A stretch of 64,000 nucleotides of DNA, taken from positions 62,001-126,000 of the forward strand of contig JAFZRV010000003.1 of assembly GCA_017619655.1 (NCBI GenBank), given 5' to 3'. This stretch comes from Bacteroidales bacterium. GTDB lineage: Bacteria > Bacteroidota > Bacteroidia > Bacteroidales > UBA932. Under the pieces are notes generated by a model. It searched no databases. It had not been told where the DNA came from and was given only the letters and a program-made list of their open reading frames with translations. Below are positions 53,082 through 60,438 of the stretch, in pieces. Position numbers and translations under genes: made by a program. The first letter of the stretch is position 1. The number at the start of each line of letters is the position of its first letter.

Positions 53082-54064
53082 TGAAAGAACTGCTGCTGGT
53101 CCTCGCCCTCTGCGGCGATATCATGATGGGCACCACCTACCCGACGATGCGGCTCCCGGAGCATGACGGCGCGTACATCTTCAGCGACGTGGCCGCCCTC
53201 TTCCAGGAAGCCGACCTGGCCGCCGGCAACCTGGAAGGCGTCATCTGCGAGGGCGGCACCTGCTCCAAGAATACCGACAAGGCCAACAACTACGCCTTCC
53301 GCATGCCGGAAAGCTACGCCCACCTGCTCAAGGACGCCGGCTTCGACTACCTCAACCTGGCCAACAACCACACCAACGACTTCGGCACCTACGGACTGGA
53401 GCGCACCCGGCAGATCCTCGACGAACAGGGCATCCACTACAGCGGCCTGCCCGACTGCGAAAGCGTGGTCTTCGAGAAAGACAGCGTCCGCTACGGCATC
53501 TGCTCGTTCGGGCACAATTCCTACACGCTCAAGCATACCGACACGGCCACCGTCACCCGCATCCTCACCGAGCTGCGGCCCCGCTGCGACATCCTGATCG
53601 TCAGCTTCCATGGCGGCGCCGAAGGTTCGAAATACTCCCACCTGCCCGACGGCCCCGAGACCTATCTCGGCGAGAACCGCGGCAACCTGCGCGCCTTCGC
53701 CCACCACTGCGTCGACCTCGGCGCCGACGTGGTCTTCGGCCACGGCCCGCACGTGACCCGCGCCGTCGAACTCTACAACGACCACCTGATCGCCTACAGC
53801 CTGGGCAACTTCTGCACGACTTTCGGCGTGAACCTCGCCGGCGTGAACGGCTACGCCCCCGTGCTGGTGGTCAAGGTCGACCGCGAAGGCCGCTTCGTGG
53901 AAGGCCGCATCCACTCCTTCATCCAGACGCAGGGCACCGGCCCGAAGCTCGACCCGAGCGACCGCGTGGCGCAGCACATGCGCAACCTCTCCCTCACCGA
54001 CTTCCGCGGCGACTGCGGCCTGGATATCTCCGACAATGGAACCTTGACTAGAAAAACCCGATAA
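53081..54064 (+). CDS. CapA-family (PGA_cap) metallophosphatase-like protein
   Basis: A 327-residue protein with the CapA/PgsA fold of calcineurin-like metal enzymes. LCGDIMMGTTYP at the N-terminus, AAGNLEGVI, NLANNHTNDFG, SFHGGAEGSKYSHLP and FGHGPHVTRAVELYN match the conserved metal-binding loops. In Bacillus this family supports poly-gamma-glutamate export, but most Bacteroidota members have unknown substrates. No signal peptide is seen because the metal-binding GDIMMG lies at residues 12-17. It shares single-base overlaps with lgt upstream and the CorC-like gene downstream. Confidence 0.88.
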   Translation: MKELLLVLALCGDIMMGTTYPTMRLPEHDGAYIFSDVAALFQEADLAAGNLEGVICEGGTCSKNTDKANNYAFRMPESYAHLLKDAGFDYLNLANNHTNDFGTYGLERTRQILDEQGIHYSGLPDCESVVFEKDSVRYGICSFGHNSYTLKHTDTATVTRILTELRPRCDILIVSFHGGAEGSKYSHLPDGPETYLGENRGNLRAFAHHCVDLGADVVFGHGPHVTRAVELYNDHLIAYSLGNFCTTFGVNLAGVNGYAPVLVVKVDREGRFVEGRIHSFIQTQGTGPKLDPSDRVAQHMRNLSLTDFRGDCGLDISDNGTLTRKTR

Positions 54065-55170
54065 TGACACCCTGGTCACTACTGATTCTCTTCCTGCTGA
54101 CGACACTGAGCATCTCGTTCCTCTGCTCGATCCTCGAGTCCGTGCTCATGTCCACGCCCATTTCCTTCATCACCATGCGTGAAAGCGAAGGCTACAAGCC
54201 TGCCAAGCGCTTCATGCAATACAAGGAGGACAGCGCCCGTCCGCTGGCCGCGATCCTGGCCCTCAACACCATCGTCAACACCCTCGGTGCCGCCGGTGTG
54301 GGCCGGCAGGCGCAGATCATCGGCGGGTCCGTGTTGTTCGGCTGGATTTCAGCCATCACCACGCTGCTGATCCTGGTCTTCGCCGAGATCATCCCGAAGA
54401 CCATCGGCACCTCCTACTACCGCAAGCTGATGGGCTTCACCACGACCGTGCTGCGGTACATGATCATGATCATGTACCCCATCGTCATCCTCATCGAGCA
54501 CCTGACCCGCCTCATCCAGAAAGACGATGACGAAGCGGCCGTCAGCCGCGAGGAAGTGTCCGCCATGGCCAACGTGGGCGAGGAGGAAGGTGTCATCGAC
54601 AAGGACGAGAACCGCATCATCCAGAATGTCATCAAGCTCGACCATGTGAAAGCCTACGACGTGATGACCCCGCGCGTGGTCTGCCAGACCGCCTCGGAGA
54701 ACATGTCGCTCAAGAACTTCTACAAGGACAAGGATTTCGAGCACTACTCCCGCATCCCGGTCTACAGCGAGAGTCCCGAATACATCACGGGCTACATCCT
54801 CCGCAGCGAAGCGCTGGAGTGCCTCGCGGAAGACAAGTTCGACATGCGCCTGAGCGAGATCAAGCGCGACATCACCTTCTTCAACGACGAGCAGTCCGTG
54901 GCCGACATCTGGGACACCCTGCTGGCCAAGAAAGAGCATATCAGCCTGATCATCGACGAATATGGCTGCTTCCAGGGCATCCTGACGCTGGAAGACATCA
55001 TCGAGACCATCTTCGGCCTGGAGATCATCGACGAACACGACGAGGTGAGCGACATGCAGCAGTTCGCGCGCGAACGCTGGAAACAGCGCGCCAAACGCTT
55101 CAAGGTGATCCAGCTGCCCGAAACGGACACCGCCCCCGAGGCCCAGACCGAGACCGAGCCGAAAGCGTGA
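54064..55170 (+). CDS. CNNM/CorC-like membrane protein with CBS domains
   Basis: A 368-residue protein with an N-terminal DUF21/CNNM transmembrane domain (about 1-150; SLLILFLLTTLSISFLCSILESVLMSTP) and two cytoplasmic CBS domains (YDVMTPRVVCQTASENMSL and LIIDEYGCFQGILTLEDIIETIFGLEIIDEHDE). Members are thought to export Mg2+ or Co2+. It stops soon after the second CBS domain, so the C-terminal CorC_HlyC domain seen in many homologues is missing. It overlaps miaA by 1 bp (TGATG). Confidence 0.88.
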   Translation: MTPWSLLILFLLTTLSISFLCSILESVLMSTPISFITMRESEGYKPAKRFMQYKEDSARPLAAILALNTIVNTLGAAGVGRQAQIIGGSVLFGWISAITTLLILVFAEIIPKTIGTSYYRKLMGFTTTVLRYMIMIMYPIVILIEHLTRLIQKDDDEAAVSREEVSAMANVGEEEGVIDKDENRIIQNVIKLDHVKAYDVMTPRVVCQTASENMSLKNFYKDKDFEHYSRIPVYSESPEYITGYILRSEALECLAEDKFDMRLSEIKRDITFFNDEQSVADIWDTLLAKKEHISLIIDEYGCFQGILTLEDIIETIFGLEIIDEHDEVSDMQQFARERWKQRAKRFKVIQLPETDTAPEAQTETEPKA

Positions 55171-56030
55171 TGTTCGAGGGATACGACCTGGTCTGCATCC
55201 TCGGCCCCACCGCCTCCGGCAAGACGCGCTACGCGGTGCAGCTGGCCCGGGAACTCGGCGGGGAGATTCTCTCCGGCGACTCGCGGCAGGTCTACCGCGG
55301 CATGGACATCGGCACGGGCAAGGACCTGGCTGAATATGGGGACATCCCCTACCACCTGATCGACATTGTCGACGCGGGCACCCAGTACAACATCTTCCAG
55401 TACCAGCACGACTTCGAACGGGCTTACCGCGGCATCGTGGAACGGGGCCGCGTGCCCATCCTCTGCGGGGGCAGCGGGCTTTATATCGAAGCGGCCACCT
55501 GCGGCTACCACCTTCCTGACGTGCCGCCCGACCCGCAGCTGCGCGCCGAACTGGACCAGCTGCCCACCGAAGAGCTGATCGCCCGCTACGAGGCGCTTCG
55601 CACCCCGCACAACACCACGGACTACGACACCCGGCAGCGGCTCATCCGCGCGCTGGAAATCGCCCTCTGGGAAGACGCGCACCCGGTGAACCGGACAGCC
55701 TTCCTGCCCAAGCACACGAAATACATCGGCATCGCCGTCTCGCGCGACGAGCGCAACGCCCGCATCGACCGCCGGCTCGCCGCCCGCCTCGAGGAGGGCC
55801 TCGTGGAAGAGGTCCGCGGCCTGCTCGACAGCGGGCTGACGCCCGCATCCCTGCTCTATTACGGGCTCGAATACAAATACGTGACCCTCTACCTCACCGG
55901 CGCGCTCGGCTACGACGAGATGGTCACCAAGCTCCAGACCGCCATCCACCAGTTTGCCAAGCGGCAGATGACCTGGTTCCGCGGCATGGAGCGCAAAGGC
56001 ATCGACATTGAATGGATCACCCTGTCATGA
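55170..56030 (+). CDS. miaA: tRNA dimethylallyltransferase
   Basis: A 286-residue enzyme that attaches a dimethylallyl group to A37 of tRNAs reading UNN codons. The P-loop ILGPTASGKTRYAVQLA is at the N-terminus, followed by ILSGDSRQVYRGMDIGTGKD and the C-terminal FAKRQMTWFRGM tRNA-binding motif. The start at 55170 overlaps the previous stop by one base and gives a normal length; a longer open frame upstream lies inside the CorC-like gene. Confidence 0.96.
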   Translation: MFEGYDLVCILGPTASGKTRYAVQLARELGGEILSGDSRQVYRGMDIGTGKDLAEYGDIPYHLIDIVDAGTQYNIFQYQHDFERAYRGIVERGRVPILCGGSGLYIEAATCGYHLPDVPPDPQLRAELDQLPTEELIARYEALRTPHNTTDYDTRQRLIRALEIALWEDAHPVNRTAFLPKHTKYIGIAVSRDERNARIDRRLAARLEEGLVEEVRGLLDSGLTPASLLYYGLEYKYVTLYLTGALGYDEMVTKLQTAIHQFAKRQMTWFRGMERKGIDIEWITLS

Positions 56031-57124
56031 ATACGATGAAAAAGTCTCTCTTCCTGCTGCTGGCGCTGTTCCTGCTGCCGGCCCCGGGCTTCGCCCAGAA
56101 AGCCTCTGAACTCAAATGGACCGACGCCAAAGACCTGATGCTCATCAACCAGGGCTACGACAACACGGAGCTCAGCTACTCGCGCCTGCCGGTCGACATG
56201 AAGCCGGTCACGCGCAAGGCGGTGTGGGAGCTGGGCCTCAACTCGGCCGGCCTGGCCATCCGCTTCTCGACCGACAGCCGCAGCATCGGCATCCGCTGGA
56301 CCCTGCTCAACTACTTCATCATGCACCACATGGCCGGCACCGGCATCCGGGGCATCGACCTCTACCGGCTCGACGAGAACGAGCACTGGCAGTTCATCGG
56401 CACGGCCATTCCCAACGGCAAGGACACCACCAAGACGCAGATCGTGGTCAGCGGCATGGACGGCAAGGACCATGACTACATGGCCTACCTGCCGCTCTAC
56501 GACGGCGTAACGAAGGTCGAGATCGGCGTGACGAAAGACGCGAAGGTCGGTCAGCCGCACCGCGACGTGCTGGTCAAGGGCCAGGGCAAGCCCATCGTAT
56601 TCTACGGCACCAGCATCACCCAGGGCGGCTGCGCCTCACGCCCCGGCATGGTCTACACCTCCATCATCAGCCGCGCGCTCCAGAAAGAATGCATCAACCT
56701 GGGCTTCAGCGGCAACGCCCGCATGGACAAAGCCCTGGCCGAGATGGTCGCGCGCGTGGACGCCGACCAGTACGTGATCGACTGCCTGGAGAACTGCACG
56801 CTCAAGGTGATGCAGGACAGCGCCTGGTTCTTCCTGACCTATCTGGCGAAGAAACGCCCCGACGCTCCGATCTATATGGTGGAGCACATCTGGTTCTCCC
56901 ACGCGCTGGTCAACCAGCCGGTGCACGACCAGATCGCGGAAAAGAACGCCTACTGGCGGGAAATCTATGAAAAGCTCCGGAAGGAAGGCTACGACAACTT
57001 CCGCTACATCCCGGCCGACAACCTGACCGGCCCCGACGGCGAGGGCGCCGTGGACGGCTGCCACCAGACCGACCTGGGCTTCCTCAGAATGTCGGAAGAA
57101 TTCCTGCGGCACCTGCGTCGCTGA
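56027..57124 (+). CDS. Secreted SGNH/GDSL-family hydrolase
   Basis: A 365-residue exported esterase-like protein. A signal peptide ends near GFA|Q. An N-terminal beta domain (about 25-165, KPVTRKAVWELGLNSAGLAIRFSTDSRSIGIRW) precedes the SGNH domain with block I FYGTSITQGG (catalytic Ser) and the C-terminal DGCHQTDLGF (Asp-x-x-His type). Similar two-domain proteins act on acetylated glycans, but the substrate is not evident. The ATG at 56027 overlaps the miaA stop (ATGA); an ATG at 56036 is equally able to start the signal. Confidence 0.87.
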   Translation: MNTMKKSLFLLLALFLLPAPGFAQKASELKWTDAKDLMLINQGYDNTELSYSRLPVDMKPVTRKAVWELGLNSAGLAIRFSTDSRSIGIRWTLLNYFIMHHMAGTGIRGIDLYRLDENEHWQFIGTAIPNGKDTTKTQIVVSGMDGKDHDYMAYLPLYDGVTKVEIGVTKDAKVGQPHRDVLVKGQGKPIVFYGTSITQGGCASRPGMVYTSIISRALQKECINLGFSGNARMDKALAEMVARVDADQYVIDCLENCTLKVMQDSAWFFLTYLAKKRPDAPIYMVEHIWFSHALVNQPVHDQIAEKNAYWREIYEKLRKEGYDNFRYIPADNLTGPDGEGAVDGCHQTDLGFLRMSEEFLRHLRR

Positions 57125-57126
57125 GC

Positions 57127-58794
57127 CTACAGCGCCGCCAGCATCAGGATCTGCGCGGAAACCACGCGCAGGAACATCGTCAAAGGATAGACCGTGGAAT
57201 AACTGACGGCAGGGATGTCGTTGGGCGAATTGCTCGTGATGAATGACAGGGCGATGGGATTGGTCATGCTGCCCGAGAGGGTTCCCATCAACGCAAAGTA
57301 ATTGAATTTGAACACCCAGCGTCCCAGGATCCCCATGATCAGGATGGGGATGACCGTAATCAGGAAACCATACCAGACCCAGACCAGGCCGCCGCTCGTC
57401 AGCGTGCTGACGAATTCCGGACCGGCCGAAAGTCCGACTGCCGCCAGGAAGAGCGAAATGCCGATCTCGCGCAGCATGAGGCTGGCGCTGATGGTGGTGT
57501 AGGTCACCAGGTGGAAACGCGCGCCGAAACGGCTCAGCAGGATGGCCACGACGAGCGGTCCGCCGGCCAGGCCGAGCTTCACCGGCAAGGGAATGCCGCT
57601 GATGTGGAAAGGAATCGTGCCGAGCACGACGCCGAGCAGGATGCCGATGAACATCGGAATGATGTTCGGCTCGCGCAGCCGTTTCTGGGAGTTGCCGAGC
57701 AGGCCGGCCAGCTCCTGGATGGAACGCTCCGTGCCCACGACGGTAAGGCGGTCGCCCAGCAGGAGTTCCAGCGACGGCGACGCGATCAGGTCCATGCCCG
57801 AACGGTTCACCCGCGTCACGTTGACCTTGAAATTCTTGCGCAGCTGCAGTGCGCCGAGCTGCTTGCCGTTGATGCTGGGCCGCGTGACCAGGATGCGGCG
57901 CGACACGAGCTCGGTGTTCTTGCTTTCTTCATCCCAGGCTTCCTGCGGCATCTCGATCTGCCGGCCTAGGAAAGCCACGACCGCCTCGGTATCGCGGGGA
58001 TCCGACACGAAGAAGACCTTGTCGTGCAGGCCGATGACGGTCTGCGCGTCGGCCAGGATGGGCTCGGCGCCCGCCTTGAGCACGCGCGAGACCACGAAGG
58101 TGCGGTTCAGCAGCCGGGCCACTTCCCAGACCCGCTTGCCGGCGAGCTGCGGGTTGGTGATCTCCACGGTGATGCGGTCGGGATCGTGGGTCTCGATCAC
58201 ATGCTCGCGGTGCAGGCGTTCGTCTTCCCGGACGGGATCCACACGGAAAACCCGGCGCAGCACGATCAGCGCGAGGATCAGGCCGATGACGCCCAGCGGG
58301 TAGGCCACGGCGTAGCCCAGAGCGATGGACGGATCGTTGGTCCCGATCGTATCGACATAGGTCTGCTGGGCGGAACCCAGGGCCGGGGTGTTGGTGACGG
58401 CGCCGGCCATCACGCCGGTCAGCGTGACCAGGCTCGTGCCGCTGGCCAGGGCGATCAGGCAGGTCGTCAGGATGCCGACCAGGATGACGCCGATGGAAAG
58501 TGCGTTGAGCTTGAGCCCGTTCTGCTTGAGGGAAGCGAAGAAGCCCGGACCGACCTGCATACCTACAGAATAGATAAAGAGGATGAGGCCGAACTCCTTG
58601 ATGAAGCCGAGTACCTGGGGATCGATGCCCATGCCGAAATGGCCGAACGCGATGCCGACGAACAGGATCCAGGTTACACCCAGCGAGATGCCTCCGATCT
58701 TGACTTTGCCGAGCAAAGTACCCAGGGCGATGGTGGCGGCCAGGATGAATATGATATGGGCAGTGCTGCTGCCGAAAAGCAATTCTTCAAACAT
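57127..58794 (-). CDS. YidE/AspT-type transporter with two RCK_C domains
   Basis: A 555-residue membrane protein of the aspartate:alanine exchanger (AAEx) family. Two homologous membrane halves (about 1-180 and 375-555, each opening with a GTLLGKVKIGGISLGV- or GVVLGTIPFHISGIPLPVKLG-like block) surround two TrkA-C/RCK_C domains (HDPDRITVEITNPQLAGKRVWEVA and SRRILVTRPSINGKQLGALQL). GPGF and SAGPEF motifs recur in the two halves. AspT exchanges aspartate and alanine; the substrate of YidE-type relatives is unknown. The ATG at 58794 is the start; a TTG seven codons upstream is less likely. A near-consensus -7 box TATCTTCG lies on the minus strand at 58832-58825. Confidence 0.88.
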   Translation of the reverse strand: MFEELLFGSSTAHIIFILAATIALGTLLGKVKIGGISLGVTWILFVGIAFGHFGMGIDPQVLGFIKEFGLILFIYSVGMQVGPGFFASLKQNGLKLNALSIGVILVGILTTCLIALASGTSLVTLTGVMAGAVTNTPALGSAQQTYVDTIGTNDPSIALGYAVAYPLGVIGLILALIVLRRVFRVDPVREDERLHREHVIETHDPDRITVEITNPQLAGKRVWEVARLLNRTFVVSRVLKAGAEPILADAQTVIGLHDKVFFVSDPRDTEAVVAFLGRQIEMPQEAWDEESKNTELVSRRILVTRPSINGKQLGALQLRKNFKVNVTRVNRSGMDLIASPSLELLLGDRLTVVGTERSIQELAGLLGNSQKRLREPNIIPMFIGILLGVVLGTIPFHISGIPLPVKLGLAGGPLVVAILLSRFGARFHLVTYTTISASLMLREIGISLFLAAVGLSAGPEFVSTLTSGGLVWVWYGFLITVIPILIMGILGRWVFKFNYFALMGTLSGSMTNPIALSFITSNSPNDIPAVSYSTVYPLTMFLRVVSAQILMLAAL

Positions 58795-58865
58795 AAGACG
58801 AGGGATCGTTTTCAAAAATCGGCGCGAAGATAACGATTTTTAGTACAACGGTAACAATTTTTTCC

Positions 58866-58873
58866 TACCTTTG
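58866..58873 (+). promoter_or_regulatory. -7 promoter box of the trpB leader transcript
   Basis: TACCTTTG is a full TAnnTTTG match, 25 bp before the leader-peptide start. It sets the transcript start near 58880, so the attenuator elements that follow are all transcribed. Confidence 0.6.
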
Positions 58874-58898
58874 ACGCAGAAAAGGAAAAGTAAACCCC

Positions 58899-58946
58899 GT
58901 GAAACGTACGAATAACATCTGGTGGTGGCGCTTGCAACTCAGTTAG
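58899..58946 (+). CDS. trpL: trp leader peptide (attenuator)
   Basis: A 15-codon frame starting GTG and ending TAG, encoding MKRTNNIWWWRLQLS, with three consecutive Trp codons TGG at 58920-58928. An AAAGGA-type purine stretch lies 10-20 bp upstream. The position between promoter and terminator hairpin, 116 bp ahead of a tryptophan synthase gene, is the classical arrangement for ribosome-mediated attenuation. Ribosome stalling at the Trp codons when charged tRNA-Trp is scarce would permit read-through into trpB. Confidence 0.82.
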   Translation: MKRTNNIWWWRLQLS

Positions 58947-59001
58947 TCGCAAGGAGTCAGCCATTTGTATTCATTATATATAAGGTCTGTCGAATTGCGA
59001 C
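58946..59001 (+). promoter_or_regulatory. Predicted antiterminator pairing of the trp attenuator
   Basis: GTCGCAA (58946-58952), which starts at the last base of the leader stop codon, is exactly complementary to TTGCGAC (58995-59001) in the loop and 3' arm of the terminator. A competing short hairpin, CTTGC (58931-58935) with GCAAG (58949-58953), could sequester it. A ribosome resting on the stop codon would cover 58946-58952, whereas one stalled at the Trp codons would leave it free. Confidence 0.55.
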
Positions 59002-59012
59002 AGACCTTTTTT
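58982..59012 (+). terminator. Attenuator terminator upstream of trpB
   Basis: AAGGTCTGTCG (58982-58992) and CGACAGACCTT (58998-59008) make an 11-bp perfect stem with a 5-base loop, followed by a run of T (59007-59012). It lies 50 bp before the trpB ATG and would end transcription unless disrupted. Confidence 0.88.
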
Positions 59013-59061
59013 GTTGAGAAAAAAACAATTACAAATTATAACAATTCAAAAATTAACAGCC

Positions 59062-60438
59062 ATGAAACAGAAAAAATTCCTGCTCCCCGAAAGCGAGATT
59101 CCGACCCACTTCTTCAACATGCAGGCCGTAATGCCCCACAAGCCCCTGCCGATCCTCAACCCCGCCACGAAGCAGCCGCTGACCCCGGAAGACCTGTATC
59201 CCCTCTTCTGCAAAGCCTGCGCCGACCAGGAACTCAACCAGAAGGACGAGTGGATCCCCATCCCGGAACCGGTCCGCGAACAGTACGCCGCGTACCGCTG
59301 CACCCCGCTGGTGCGCGCTTACGAACTGGAGAAGGCCCTTGGCACGCCCGCGCACATCTACTTTAAAAATGAAAGCGTGAGCCCCGCCGGCAGCCACAAG
59401 CTCAATTCGGCACTGGCCCAGGCCTATTACGCCAAGGAGCAGGGCGTGACCAACATCACCACCGAGACGGGCGCCGGCCAATGGGGCGGTGCGCTTTCTT
59501 ACGCCGCCAAGAAATTCGGCCTGGAACTCGCCGTCTACATGGTGAAGGTCAGCTACGAGCAGAAGCCCTACCGCCGCAGCATCATGCAGACCTTCGGCGC
59601 CGCCATCACCCCGTCGCCGTCTATGTCGACCCGTGCCGGCAAGGACATCCTGACCATCAACCCGAACGACCGCGGTTCATTGGGCTGCGCCATCTCCGAA
59701 GCCATCGAGCTGGCCGTCACCACGCCCAACTGCAAGTATACCCTCGGCTCCGTGCTCAACCACGTGTGCCTGCACCAGTCCATCATCGGCCTGGAGGCCG
59801 AGAAGCAGATGAAGCTGGCCGGCGAGTATCCCGACATCGTGATCGCCTGCTTCGGCGGCGGCTCGAACTTCTCGGGCATCGCCTATCCGTTCATGCGGCA
59901 CAACATCCAGGAGGGGAAGAAAACCCGCTTCATCGCCGCCGAGCCCGCTTCCTGCCCGAAACTCACCCGCGGCAAGTTTGAATATGACTTCGGCGACGAG
60001 GCCGGCCTGACGCCGCTGCTGCCGATGTACACCCTGGGGCACGGCTTCAAGCCCGCCAGCATCCACGCCGGCGGCCTCCGCTACCACGGTGCCGGTGTCA
60101 TCATGTCTCAGCTCATGAAAGACGGCCTGATGGAAGCCGTCGACATCCCGCAGCTCGACTCGTTCAACGCCGGCGTGCTCTTCGCCCGCACCGAAGGCAT
60201 CATCCCCGCTCCGGAATCCTGCCACGCCGTCGCCGCCACCATCGCCGAGGCGCTCAAGTGCAAGGAAACCGGAGAGGAGAAGACCATTCTCTTCAACCTC
60301 TCCGGTCATGGCTTCGTAGACATGGCTGCCTACGATCAGTATTTCTCGGGTGAGATGCAGAACTACAACCTCAGCGACGAGGAGATCGCCCGCTTCATCA
60401 AGCCGGTCGACGACCTGAACCGCGACATCACTCGATAA
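59062..60438 (+). CDS. trpB: Tryptophan synthase beta chain, TrpB2 type
   Basis: A 458-residue PLP enzyme that joins indole and serine to give tryptophan. It is longer than the standard TrpB (about 400 residues) and has features of the TrpB2 class: the N-terminal MPHKPLPILNPATKQPLTPEDLYPLF, and the PLP-lysine region NESVSPAGSHKLNSALAQAYYAKEQG. TETGAGQWGGALSYAA and CFGGGSNFSGIAYPF also match. No trpA or other trp gene is adjacent, so it may be a stand-alone indole-salvage enzyme. Expression is probably controlled by the attenuator at 58866-59012. Its 3' end overlaps the convergent GH97 gene by 11 bp. Confidence 0.93.
   Translation: MKQKKFLLPESEIPTHFFNMQAVMPHKPLPILNPATKQPLTPEDLYPLFCKACADQELNQKDEWIPIPEPVREQYAAYRCTPLVRAYELEKALGTPAHIYFKNESVSPAGSHKLNSALAQAYYAKEQGVTNITTETGAGQWGGALSYAAKKFGLELAVYMVKVSYEQKPYRRSIMQTFGAAITPSPSMSTRAGKDILTINPNDRGSLGCAISEAIELAVTTPNCKYTLGSVLNHVCLHQSIIGLEAEKQMKLAGEYPDIVIACFGGGSNFSGIAYPFMRHNIQEGKKTRFIAAEPASCPKLTRGKFEYDFGDEAGLTPLLPMYTLGHGFKPASIHAGGLRYHGAGVIMSQLMKDGLMEAVDIPQLDSFNAGVLFARTEGIIPAPESCHAVAATIAEALKCKETGEEKTILFNLSGHGFVDMAAYDQYFSGEMQNYNLSDEEIARFIKPVDDLNRDITR

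Noticed and set aside
58795..58815. TTG start seven codons upstream for the YidE/AspT-type transporter.
   Set aside because: The ATG at 58794 is available and gives the usual short N-terminus. TTG starts were likewise set aside for the PBP1A, arylsulfotransferase-like and 184-residue genes.
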